DNA from: CAZWKX01 sp964633975
GTDB lineage: Bacteria; Actinomycetota; Acidimicrobiia; Spongiisociales; UBA11373
Length of the DNA: 64,000 bases
Assembly (NCBI GenBank): GCA_964633975.1
Contig: CAZWKX010000001.1
Location: forward strand, 67,791-131,790
Reading direction: 5' to 3'
Position 1 is the first letter of the stretch, and each line of letters starts with the position of its first letter. Under the pieces are notes generated by a model. The model was not told the origin of the DNA and searched no databases. It saw only the letters and a list, made by a program, of their open reading frames with translations. Of this stretch, positions 8,318-15,607 are shown one piece after another. The translations under genes and the position numbers were made by a program.

Positions 8318-8326
8318 TTACATAAT
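8318..8326 (+). promoter_or_regulatory. Probable -10 region for the small gene at 8400-8621
   Basis: TTACATAAT lies in the most AT-rich stretch between the Lrp regulator and the plus-strand small gene. No clear -35 element is visible. Lrp-type regulators often bind such divergent regions, so this is a candidate operator; the assignment rests on composition and position only. Confidence 0.35.
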
Positions 8327-8399
8327 GGCCGCAATTACCCAAGATTAGCACCGGAATCGCTGGTCGAGCCGACCTCATCCAACGCGAAGCGCGCTTGAA

Positions 8400-8621
8400 T
8401 TGAGCCTCGAGAGCGTGACTGCAGTCGCCCCTGAATTGGCGCCTTCGGAGTCCACACCAAAAGACGATCTTCATGCGGTGTGGACCTTGCTGCGCACGTG
8501 GCATCAATACCAGGTGCTCAAGGGACTCGGTGCTCCGATGCACGAAGTCGCCGAAGCCCACGGGGCGTTGCAGCAGGCGAGAACGGACCTCCACCGTTGT
8601 CGCCGTTCACTCTCGAGCTGA
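8400..8621 (+). CDS. Small hypothetical protein with its own terminator
   Basis: 73 residues from TTG 8400, or 68 from GTG 8415 in the same frame. It has no recognised domain. The middle (DDLHAVWTLLRTWHQYQVLK) and the C-terminal half look helical, and the protein is probably soluble. Support for a real gene comes from codon composition like its neighbours, an AT-rich promoter region upstream and a near-perfect intrinsic terminator 19 nt after the stop. It is divergent from the Lrp regulator and might be its target. Confidence 0.5.
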   Translation: MSLESVTAVAPELAPSESTPKDDLHAVWTLLRTWHQYQVLKGLGAPMHEVAEAHGALQQARTDLHRCRRSLSS

Positions 8622-8639
8622 CCCCTCCCCTCGTCAGCC

Positions 8640-8672
8640 AGGACCGGAGCCCGCCAGGGCTCCGGTCCTTTT
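8640..8672 (+). terminator. Rho-independent terminator
   Basis: A perfect 12-bp stem (AGGACCGGAGCC / GGCTCCGGTCCT) with a 6-nt loop runs straight into TTTT. It ends the small plus-strand gene at 8400-8621. The same stem lies just downstream of the minus-strand LD-carboxypeptidase gene but has no T-run in that direction. Confidence 0.85.
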
Positions 8673-8691
8673 GGCGCCGGGTCCGGCCCAC

Positions 8692-9615
8692 CTAGCTGCT
8701 CGTCGCCGGCTCGACGATGGAGAACATGCCCGTTGCGGCATCGAGGCGCGCTCTCACACCGAGCGGAACGGTCTGCTGGTGCCGCTCATGCCCCAGCGGC
8801 AGCCCGTAGAGCACGGGGATGCCCAGCCCCCCGAGCCGATCCTCCAGCACGGCCAACAGGTCATCTGTGGAGCCGTTCTCCAGCACCGTGTCGCCGAAGA
8901 CCACGCCGGAGGCCTGGGCCAGCAGCCCGGCTCGCAGCAACTGGGTGAGCATGCGGTCGATGCGGTAGGCGGGCTCGCTCACGTCCTCGAGCAAGACGAT
9001 CGCTCCATCCAGGTTGGGCTGGTCCGCCGTCCCCACCGAAGCGGCCAGTAGCGCCAGATTCCCGCCCAGCAACGGCCCCTCGGCCTCCCCTCCGACCAAC
9101 GTGACCGGCCGCGCCGCGCCCGCCGGCACCAGCACTTCGCCGATGGCCCCCTCCTCCATGACGGCTCGCCGCAACGACTCGGCCGAAGCCTCGCCCGTGC
9201 GCTCGCCACGCCACGACAGCCCGGGACCATGGAAAGTGACGAGGCGCATCCGACGCCACAGGGCTAGGTGCAGAGCGGTGATGTCACTGAATCCGACGAC
9301 CACCTTGGGCAAGACGGAGCCCAGATCGAGATCATCGACTATACGCTGGACGCCGTAGCCCCCGCGGGCCGCAAAGACTCCGGCCACCGATGCATCGAAG
9401 AGGGCGTCCCGGAGATCTGCAAGGCGAGAAGCATCGGATCCGGCCAGATACCCGGATCGCTCGTACAGGTGGGGCATCTCCACCGGCTCTAGTCCCCACG
9501 ACCGGGCGAGATCGAGACCGACGGCGACCGGCTCCGCATCCGCCGGTCCCGACGGCGCCACCACCGCGACACGATCACCGGGACGCAGACGCGGGGGTTT
9601 GACAGGCCGCTGCAC
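8692..9615 (-). CDS. LD-carboxypeptidase (peptidase family S66, LdcA-like)
   Basis: 307 residues, the normal size for family S66. The enzyme removes the terminal D-alanine from the tetrapeptide of recycled murein; relatives also confer microcin C immunity. It has the N-terminal PGDRVAVVAPSGP and the nucleophile loop VVGFSDITALH (Ser). The glutamate and histidine of the Ser-His-Glu triad are in LLEDVSEPAYRIDRML and LGHERHQQTVPLG. I start it at GTG 9615 (VQRPVKPPRL) because a TACCGT box ends 6 nt before it. The frame stays open further upstream, but that sequence belongs to the broken membrane gene next door. Confidence 0.9.
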   Translation of the reverse strand: MQRPVKPPRLRPGDRVAVVAPSGPADAEPVAVGLDLARSWGLEPVEMPHLYERSGYLAGSDASRLADLRDALFDASVAGVFAARGGYGVQRIVDDLDLGSVLPKVVVGFSDITALHLALWRRMRLVTFHGPGLSWRGERTGEASAESLRRAVMEEGAIGEVLVPAGAARPVTLVGGEAEGPLLGGNLALLAASVGTADQPNLDGAIVLLEDVSEPAYRIDRMLTQLLRAGLLAQASGVVFGDTVLENGSTDDLLAVLEDRLGGLGIPVLYGLPLGHERHQQTVPLGVRARLDAATGMFSIVEPATSS

Positions 9616-9621
9616 ACATCG

Positions 9622-9627
9622 ACGGTA
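9622..9627 (-). promoter_or_regulatory. -10 element for a leaderless start (LD-carboxypeptidase)
   Basis: TACCGT, a 6-nt spacer, then GTG 9615. There is no Shine-Dalgarno. It matches the window-wide TAnnnT pattern and decides the start of the gene. Confidence 0.5.
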
Positions 9628-9796
9628 ACGCCTCGACGGTGGCCAGCCGCTACAGGCCGGTTCGCGGCTCGCCGGCGCCCATGGCCATGACTTCAGCACC
9701 CCGACACTTGGCCGATTTCGGCTGCGGGCCGCGGAGGCGCCACAGCGGTCGGGCGCGCCGCATCGAGCGGCTCCGAGCAACAGGTCGGCTCCGGCA

Positions 9797-10213
9797 TCAC
9801 ATGCGCCCCCGCCGCCGAGGCTCCACACGAGGCTGGCGGTCGCCAACAGGCCGGCGGTGGCGCCGAGCACCACCGCCGCAGGGCTTGAACCCGACGACCG
9901 GGCTGCGAGCTCCGGTGAGGACGGTCCAGGCACCAACCACGACCAGGAAGCCGGCCGACAGCCGGTAGACGAGATCGGCTGCGGCCTCGGCGACGGCCGA
10001 CACGGTCACGGCTATCACCAGGACGGCCACGAACCACATAGCGAGCGCCTCGGCCACCCACTCCGTGACGAGGACCCAGCGGTTGTCCTTGAACAGGTCG
10101 CCAAAGCCGCTAACCACGGCCTTGGTCGGGATCACGTGTGCCGTGCCCCACAGGAGGACCAGCTCGGCGGCGGTGTAGGCAAGTATCCCCGCCGTGCCGG
10201 CATCCTTGACTGC
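9797..10213 (-). pseudogene. Frameshifted small membrane protein gene
   Basis: From about 10213 the minus strand reads a membrane protein: GILAYTAAELVLLWGTAH, then VIPTKAVVSGFGDLFKDNRW, then two hydrophobic helices. At about 9880 the hydrophobic reading switches frame: ...SPVVGFKP continues as AAVVLGATAGLLATASLVW only if one base is skipped. No ATG, GTG or TTG lies at the expected N-terminus in this frame, so the start may be damaged as well. In the unshifted frame it ends at a stop at 9797. The protein resembles a family of four-helix conserved hypothetical membrane proteins, from memory only. True decay or base-calling errors in this GC-rich stretch are both possible. Confidence 0.55.
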
Positions 10214-10225
10214 CGAGATTCCGCC

Positions 10226-10231
10226 TATCGT
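10226..10231 (+). promoter_or_regulatory. -10 element for a leaderless start (lhgO)
   Basis: TATCGT, a 7-nt spacer, then GTG 10239. There is no Shine-Dalgarno. It supports the short start of the oxidoreductase gene. Confidence 0.45.
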
Positions 10232-10238
10232 GCAGCCC

Positions 10239-11444
10239 GTGGAAGACCGCTGCGACTTTGCAGTCGTCGGTGCCGGCATCGTCGGCCTCGCCGCCGCCAG
10301 CGCTCTACACGGACGCCGCCCCGGAGCCCTCAACGTGGTGCTGGAGGCCGAGGACCATCTCGGCGCCCATCAGACGGGGCACAACAGCGGCGTCCTCCAC
10401 TCCGGCCTCTCGTACCGACCCGGCTCGGACAAGGCGCTTCTCTGCGTCGAAGGGGCTCGCCGGCTCGCCCTGTTCTGTGAGCAGGAGGGTCTTCCACTGC
10501 GCCGCTGCGGCAAGATCGTCGTCGCCGTCGACCGGGAAGATGTGGCTCTGCTCGACGAGATGGAAGGCCGCGGCCGGGCCAACGGCCTCAGCGGCTTGCG
10601 GCGGGTCGGCATCGACGAGCTGAAGGAACGGGAGCCGCACGTCACCGGCATCGAAGGGCTCATCGTCCCCGAAGCCGGTGTGGTCGATTTTGTCGCGGTG
10701 GCCCGGCGCCTGGCCCGGAACCTGGAGGCCGAGGGGCACCGGGTGCTGCTGGGGCAGCGTGTGATTCGCCTGGTTGCGCTTCCGGACGGATGGGAGATCG
10801 TGTGCGCGTCCGGGCTGCGGCTTCACGCCAAAGCGGTGGCCAACTGCGCCGGCCTGCAGTCGGATCGTGTGGCACGCCTCGCCGGGGAGACGCCACCGGT
10901 GCAGATCGTGCCCTTCCGCGGCGAGTACTACCGGCTCACCCCCGACGCCGAGCATCTGGTGAGACACTTGATCTACCCGGTGCCCAGGCCCGGCCTGCCC
11001 TTCCTGGGGGTCCATTTCACCCGGCGCCTCGACGGCGACGTCGACGTGGGGCCGAGCGCACTTCTGGCCCTGGGACGCCACCACTACCGGGGCGAGCCGG
11101 TCGACTGGCGCGACCTCGGCCAGATGATCCGGTTCGGCGGCTTTTGGCGCCTCACTCTCCGCTACTGGCGCCTCGGATCAGCCGAGCTGCTGCGCTCGCG
11201 CAGCAAGGCGCTGTACGCCCGCGCCGCCCGGCGCCTGGTCGCCGAGGTGCAAACCGACGATCTCGAAGTGGCCGGCTCGGGGATCCGAGCCCAGGCCGTC
11301 GACGGTAAAGGCCGCCTCGTCGACGACTTCGTGGTTGTCGCCGGGCCCGGCCTGGTCAACGTGCTCAACGCCCCTTCTCCTGCGGCGACGGCCGCGCTCG
11401 CCATAGGCGACCGTATCGCCGACCTGGTCGCGCCGCAGGACTGA
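10239..11444 (+). CDS. lhgO: L-2-hydroxyglutarate oxidase (FAD-dependent, DAO family)
   Basis: 401 residues. It oxidises L-2-hydroxyglutarate to 2-oxoglutarate and passes electrons to the membrane quinone pool. The FAD dinucleotide fold is at the N-terminus (FAVVGAGIVGLAAA), followed by the family-typical TGHNSGVLHSGLSY. PFRGEYYRL and VGPSALLALGR follow in the middle, and the C-terminus is FVVVAGPGLVNVLNAPSPAATAALAIG. I use GTG 10239 (VEDRCDF), which follows TATCGT by 7 nt and places the FAD motif near the N-terminus as in the family. GTG 10230 and GTG 10194 are alternatives in frame. It is divergent from the broken membrane gene. Confidence 0.9.
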   Translation: MEDRCDFAVVGAGIVGLAAASALHGRRPGALNVVLEAEDHLGAHQTGHNSGVLHSGLSYRPGSDKALLCVEGARRLALFCEQEGLPLRRCGKIVVAVDREDVALLDEMEGRGRANGLSGLRRVGIDELKEREPHVTGIEGLIVPEAGVVDFVAVARRLARNLEAEGHRVLLGQRVIRLVALPDGWEIVCASGLRLHAKAVANCAGLQSDRVARLAGETPPVQIVPFRGEYYRLTPDAEHLVRHLIYPVPRPGLPFLGVHFTRRLDGDVDVGPSALLALGRHHYRGEPVDWRDLGQMIRFGGFWRLTLRYWRLGSAELLRSRSKALYARAARRLVAEVQTDDLEVAGSGIRAQAVDGKGRLVDDFVVVAGPGLVNVLNAPSPAATAALAIGDRIADLVAPQD

Positions 11445-11560
11445 ACACGGTCGCTCCCCCACCCCCTCGGATCGACGCACAGTAACGACGGTCATGGTTC
11501 CCCATCGCTGGGGGTCGAAGGCCCCTGGACCCGCCGCGCAACGAGACGCATCATCGATCC

Positions 11561-11749
11561 ATGAGCGAATTGGAGCGCGTCCTTCAGCGGCTGGCGCGAC
11601 TCCTGAGGGGCGAGGAGGACAGGCCGCCGGCGGCGGACTGCGGCGAGCAGCTGCAGATGCCGGCGCTGGACGAGTCGACGGCCGATCGCCCTGGCAAGAC
11701 AGCACCAGACCTCAGCGATCCCGGCGCTGCAAGCTCGGCTACACGATGA
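11561..11749 (+). CDS. Possible small hypothetical protein
   Basis: 62 residues, MSELERVLQRLARLLRGEE... The first 20 residues would form an amphipathic helix; the rest is acidic and disordered. Third codon positions are GC-rich, as in real genes here, and it fills most of the 300-base gap between lhgO and the protease gene. No Shine-Dalgarno or -10 box is clear, and its last 11 bases overlap the end of the convergent protease gene. No family is recognised. Confidence 0.35.
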   Translation: MSELERVLQRLARLLRGEEDRPPAADCGEQLQMPALDESTADRPGKTAPDLSDPGAASSATR

Positions 11750-13967
11750 TCTCGCAGCTGCTGTAGCTCGAGGCCTGCGTGCAGTAGTCCGTGGCGGTGC
11801 CGCCGATGTCGGTATCGGTGCCCGACCCACCGTACAGCTCGTCGGCGCCCCCATTACCGCGCAGGGTGTCGTTGCCGCTGCCGCCGTAGAGCAGGTCGTT
11901 TCCGGTGCCGCCGCTGATGGAGTCGTTGTGGTCGTTGCCGTAGAGCTTGTCGTCGTCGCCGCCGCCATCGATGACGTCGTCGCCCAAACCGCCGCGGATC
12001 TTGTCTCTGCCGCTGTTCCCGACGATGTCGTCGTCGCCGGCGCCACCCTTGATGCGATCCCGGCCCGCGCCTCCCCTGATGACGTCGGTGCCCCTTCCCC
12101 CGTTGATCTTGTCCGTGCCCTGGTTGCCCATGATCACGTCAAAGCCATCGTCGGCGATGATGGTGTCATTGCCCTTTCCGCCGGAGATGGTGTCGTTGCC
12201 GTCGCCGCCACAGATGAGATCGTTGCCGTCCAGGCCGCTGATCTCATCGTCGCCGTCCAGGCCGCTGATCACATCCCGGCCGCCGGTGCCGACGAGCACG
12301 TCATCGCCCGCCGTGCCCACGATGGTGGCCGGTCGCCCGTTGCAGGTCTCCGAGGGCGGAGCGCCCAGGTCGAGGACGCCGATGCCGTACTCGTTGTCGG
12401 GGCCCGCCGGGCCGGCGTCATGAGTCCGGCTGGCCACCGCGGCGCGCAGCTCCGCCGGCGACATCCACGGATAGACCGAGAGCAGCAAGGCCGCCGCCCC
12501 GGCGGCGTGGGGCGACGAGGCCGAGGTGCCGCCGAACGACCCGTAGGTGAAGTTGGCTACGCCGTCCGGCCCCGAGACATCGGGTTTGGTCCGGCTGTCG
12601 ATCGTGGGGCCCTCCGAGGAATACGGCTCGACGGCTCCACTTCCATACCAGACTGCCCCGACCGAGTAGATGTTGGGCACCGTCGAGTTGTCGTTGAGGC
12701 TGCGCGACGTGACGAAGTACTCCAGGTCGTCGGGGCTGAGCACAAACACGTCCATGTCGGGCGTCGCCGACCCGGCGTCGCCGCGCCGAATCTCGATGGC
12801 ATACGTGCGTGCTCCCCCCGTCGGGTTCGTGTAATCGATCACCTCCGTCGGGGGCTGAGTGCCGGTCTGGGGGCCGGTGGACCAATCGACCTCGGCGCCC
12901 CCTCCGGTGATGTCGAGGAGGTAGAGGTCGAAGTCGTTGCCGGATGTGGGCCATTCGTCCCACTTGAGGGCGACGTACACCCGGTCGCCTCCGTCGACAG
13001 TGAAGGTGTCGCGCTCGTCGGCGCCGGAGAACTCATGGATGCCGTTACCACCGGGCCCGGGCTCGCTGTCGCTGAAGTTGCCCGACCAATGGCGCAGCGC
13101 GTAGTTGCCAGCCGAGTTGAACCAGGCGATGCCGTAGCTCTCCGCCTTGTTCGACAGCGTGAGGAAGGGCCCGGTGCCGTCGCCCCGCTCGGTGTTGAAC
13201 CAGCCCACCGAGTGGTTGATGACGTCGACGCCTTGGGCGTCCATGTAGTCGAGCGCTGTGTTGATGTCGGAGATCTCGTCGACGCAGATGAGATAGAGCT
13301 GGGCGTCCGGAGCCATCTCATGTACCACCTCGGCCACCGCGGTGCCGTGCGGGGTGCCCCCGCCGATGCCGGCGGAGCAGTAGTTCTGGGTGGTGAGCGA
13401 GGCGGGAAGGTCGCCGCTGGCCTGCGCCGCGGCGAGCTCCTTAAAGCCGAGGTCGAGGACGGCAACCTTGACGCCGGCGCCGGTGATGCCGGCGCCGTGC
13501 CAGTCGTCGGCGTCGGTGAAAGCCACTCCCTGGCCGGTCACAGCCTCGGCGATGGGCTGCACCGGGGACTGGACCCATCGCACCGCAGCGTCCTCGGAGA
13601 GCGCCTGCAGCGACCCAAGCGGCACCACCGCCGCAATGAAACCCAGCCCGCCGCCCGAATGGGTGACCTCACCCCCGACGACCTGAACGGCGGCAACCGC
13701 AGCCGCCTCATCGCCGGCCGGATACACCTCGACGGCGACGTTGCCGGCATCCACGTCCAACCCCAGGCCCTCGGCAAAGGCCAGGCCCGCCGACGCCCCC
13801 TGCTCGGCCACAGCCTGCTGGGCGCGGTAGAGCCGGGAATCGAGTCCGGGTGGATTGGTCTTGGCGGAGGCACCCTCGTCTGCATAACCCGTCGCCGGGA
13901 GCACGGCGAGCAGAGCGATGGCGGTCGAGAGCAGAACGGTCTTGCGGAGGGTGGGGAAACGCCTCAT
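11739..13967 (-). CDS. Secreted subtilisin-like serine protease with C-terminal RTX repeats
   Basis: 742 residues. A Sec signal peptide (about 1-29, ending ATGYA-DE) is followed by a propeptide-like region and a peptidase S8 domain. The triad is Asp about 172 (VAVLDLGF), His about 207 (GTPHGTAVAEV) and Ser about 482 (FGGTSASSPHAAG), with oxyanion Asn about 284 (FNSAGN). An extra beta domain (about 300-415, DRVYVALKWDEW...) is inserted between the oxyanion Asn and the Ser. Residues 551-735 hold about 20 nonapeptide GGxGxDxxx calcium-binding repeats, introduced by CNGRPATIVGT. The start is ATG 13967, preceded by GATAGAGGAGAG. The N-terminal Sec signal differs from classic RTX proteins, which use type I secretion. 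It is divergent from the first of three RTX-CapA genes that share the same repeat module. Confidence 0.9.
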   Translation of the reverse strand: MRRFPTLRKTVLLSTAIALLAVLPATGYADEGASAKTNPPGLDSRLYRAQQAVAEQGASAGLAFAEGLGLDVDAGNVAVEVYPAGDEAAAVAAVQVVGGEVTHSGGGLGFIAAVVPLGSLQALSEDAAVRWVQSPVQPIAEAVTGQGVAFTDADDWHGAGITGAGVKVAVLDLGFKELAAAQASGDLPASLTTQNYCSAGIGGGTPHGTAVAEVVHEMAPDAQLYLICVDEISDINTALDYMDAQGVDVINHSVGWFNTERGDGTGPFLTLSNKAESYGIAWFNSAGNYALRHWSGNFSDSEPGPGGNGIHEFSGADERDTFTVDGGDRVYVALKWDEWPTSGNDFDLYLLDITGGGAEVDWSTGPQTGTQPPTEVIDYTNPTGGARTYAIEIRRGDAGSATPDMDVFVLSPDDLEYFVTSRSLNDNSTVPNIYSVGAVWYGSGAVEPYSSEGPTIDSRTKPDVSGPDGVANFTYGSFGGTSASSPHAAGAAALLLSVYPWMSPAELRAAVASRTHDAGPAGPDNEYGIGVLDLGAPPSETCNGRPATIVGTAGDDVLVGTGGRDVISGLDGDDEISGLDGNDLICGGDGNDTISGGKGNDTIIADDGFDVIMGNQGTDKINGGRGTDVIRGGAGRDRIKGGAGDDDIVGNSGRDKIRGGLGDDVIDGGGDDDKLYGNDHNDSISGGTGNDLLYGGSGNDTLRGNGGADELYGGSGTDTDIGGTATDYCTQASSYSSCEIIV
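11778..12317 (-). repeat. RTX nonapeptide repeat array in the protease, about 20 units
   Basis: Twenty 27-bp units encode GGxGxDxxx-type repeats (for example GGDGNDTIS, GGAGDDDIV). These form calcium-bound parallel beta-rolls. Two middle units are degenerate (ADDGFDVIM, GNDHNDSIS). Confidence 0.9.
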
Positions 13968-13995
13968 CTCTCCTCTATCGGATCGTGAGGGTTGA

Positions 13996-14001
13996 AGGAT
14001 A
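13996..14001 (-). promoter_or_regulatory. Probable -10 element of the RTX protease gene
   Basis: TATCCT lies 28 nt before ATG 13967 in the 110-bp divergent region shared with the first RTX-CapA gene. Confidence 0.4.
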
Positions 14002-14059
14002 GAGCACAACCACCCTACGTAGGCAACTCCCCACCGCTTGCGGCCGGGATTCCTGCGGT

Positions 14060-14065
14060 TAGCGT
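14060..14065 (+). promoter_or_regulatory. -10-like TAGCGT upstream of the first RTX-CapA gene
   Basis: TAGCGT followed by 12 nt and ATG 14078. The same hexamer precedes the second RTX-CapA gene (15593-15598) and the third (17816-17821), which suggests similar promoters and separate transcription of the three paralogs. Confidence 0.45.
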
Positions 14066-14077
14066 TGACGCTAGATC

Positions 14078-15565
14078 ATGCCCCGATTGCGCAGCTCGAT
14101 AGCCCTGATTGCGGTCGCTGCCGTCCTGTCGGGCTCTCCAGCCGGCGCCGCAGAGAATCCCCGCTCCTTCACCATCGCGGCAGCCGGCGACATCCTTATC
14201 CACGGCCGGGTGGCCGAGTATGCCCACGGGTACGCGGACGGCGACGGCTACGACTTCAGCTCGATGTTCACCCCGATCGAGCCGTGGATCAGCGAGGCCG
14301 ACCTCGCCATATGCCACCTGGAGAGCGCCCTGTCGGCAGACGACACCCACCTCTCCTTTGAACCCTACGTCTACGTCGCCCCCTACGAGATCGCCGATGC
14401 CATCGCCGGCGCCGGCTACGACGACTGCTCGCTGGCCAGCAACCACTCCACCGACGGTGGCGAGCGCGGAGTGCGTGAAGCTATCGAGGTACTCGACTCC
14501 CTGGGCATCCGTCACGCCGGAACAGGCTGCAGCGAGGCGGAGCGCCTGCCCAACATCTACGAGGTCAAAGGCGTCGCCGTGGCACACATCTCGTACACCT
14601 ACGGAGTCAGCGGCCCCTCCCGACTCGGCGAGTGTGTGGTGAACGTCATCAACGCCGACGCCATCCTCGCCGACGCCCGCTGGGCCCGGCAGAACGGGGC
14701 CGAGTTCGTCATCGTCAGCCTGCACTGGGGCGTGGAGAACAACCCTCCCCCCACGCTGGAACAGCAGACGCTCGCCGAAACCCTGTTGAACTCCCCCGAC
14801 GTCGATCTCATCCTGGGGCACCACGCTCACGTGATCCAGCCCATCGACTGGATCAACGGCAAGCTCGTCGTCTACGGGATGGGCAACCACCTGTCCAACC
14901 AGAACTCCGTCTACGGACCCAAGTACTACGCCACCGAAGACGGCGTCGTTGTGCACGTCACCGTCACCGAACAACCCGATGGACACTTCGCCACCACCGA
15001 CGTGCAGTTCACCCCGACCTGGGTCAACTGGCACGGCTACGACATCCTCCCCGTTGCCTTCAACCTCGCCTACGGCCCCGAGGAGCTGCGCCCCGAGCTT
15101 GAGGCGTCCATGCAGCGCACCGTCGACCGCTTCACCATGCTCACGGACGCCGAGACCACCCCGGCCGAGTGGCCCGCCGTGATGTGCTGGGGCCGGGCTG
15201 CCACCATCATCGGCACCAACGGCCCCGATCTGCTGATCGGCACTGCCGGGGATGACGTGATCGTGGGACGCGGAGGAGGCGACACCATCTGGGGCCACGG
15301 GGGCGACGACTACATCTGCGGACGCGACGGCAGCGACTACATCGCCGGAGGCACAGGCGACGATGTCATCAGCGGAGACGAGGGCCACGACTTCATCCAC
15401 GGCGACACTGGCGCCGACTCCCTGTGGGGGGACGCCGGCGCCGACACTCTGGATGGCGGCGCCGGCGACGACTCCCTCCACGGCGGCTCCGGAGACCTGC
15501 TCATCGGCGGGGCCGGCGCCGACACTTGCCGTGACGGTCTTCAAGACGTGTCCTGCAATCCTTGA
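14078..15565 (+). CDS. Secreted CapA/PgsA-like protein with RTX repeats, paralog 1
   Basis: 495 residues. It has a Sec signal peptide (1-24, ...GSPAGAAE), then a CapA (PGA_cap) domain of the calcineurin-like metallophosphatase fold. Metal-site motifs are FTIAAAGDILIH, DLAICHLESAL, LASNHSTDGG, VSLHWGVE and LGHHAHVIQPIDWINGKLVVYGMGNH. About 11 RTX nonapeptides close the protein after CWGRAATIIGT. CapA/PgsA proteins of Bacillus take part in poly-gamma-glutamate export or attachment; most other relatives are uncharacterised. No capB, capC or pgsB gene is visible, so a capsule role is not supported by context. The tandem paralogs and the RTX protease suggest an extracellular, calcium-dependent surface or matrix function. 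That is inference. Confidence 0.88.
   Translation: MPRLRSSIALIAVAAVLSGSPAGAAENPRSFTIAAAGDILIHGRVAEYAHGYADGDGYDFSSMFTPIEPWISEADLAICHLESALSADDTHLSFEPYVYVAPYEIADAIAGAGYDDCSLASNHSTDGGERGVREAIEVLDSLGIRHAGTGCSEAERLPNIYEVKGVAVAHISYTYGVSGPSRLGECVVNVINADAILADARWARQNGAEFVIVSLHWGVENNPPPTLEQQTLAETLLNSPDVDLILGHHAHVIQPIDWINGKLVVYGMGNHLSNQNSVYGPKYYATEDGVVVHVTVTEQPDGHFATTDVQFTPTWVNWHGYDILPVAFNLAYGPEELRPELEASMQRTVDRFTMLTDAETTPAEWPAVMCWGRAATIIGTNGPDLLIGTAGDDVIVGRGGGDTIWGHGGDDYICGRDGSDYIAGGTGDDVISGDEGHDFIHGDTGADSLWGDAGADTLDGGAGDDSLHGGSGDLLIGGAGADTCRDGLQDVSCNP
15212..15528 (+). repeat. RTX nonapeptide repeats of paralog 1
   Basis: About 11 units (GTAGDDVIV, GRGGGDTIW, GHGGDDYIC, GGTGDDVIS and others) that end shortly before the C-terminus, where two Cys flank the last turn. 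Confidence 0.85.
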
Positions 15566-15592
15566 GCCTTGCCTGGGCGCGGCGGGCGCTCC

Positions 15593-15598
15593 TAGCGT
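15593..15598 (+). promoter_or_regulatory. -10-like TAGCGT upstream of the second RTX-CapA gene
   Basis: TAGCGT, then a 9-nt spacer containing GAGAGGG, then ATG 15608. Confidence 0.45.
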
Positions 15599-15607
15599 GA
15601 GAGGGCC

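Noticed and set aside
11928..13988. Plus-strand open frame of 686 codons antisense to the RTX protease
   Set aside because: Its Val/Ala/Asp repeats are the reverse complement of the RTX repeats; the protease has a full catalytic triad, a signal peptide and a ribosome binding site.
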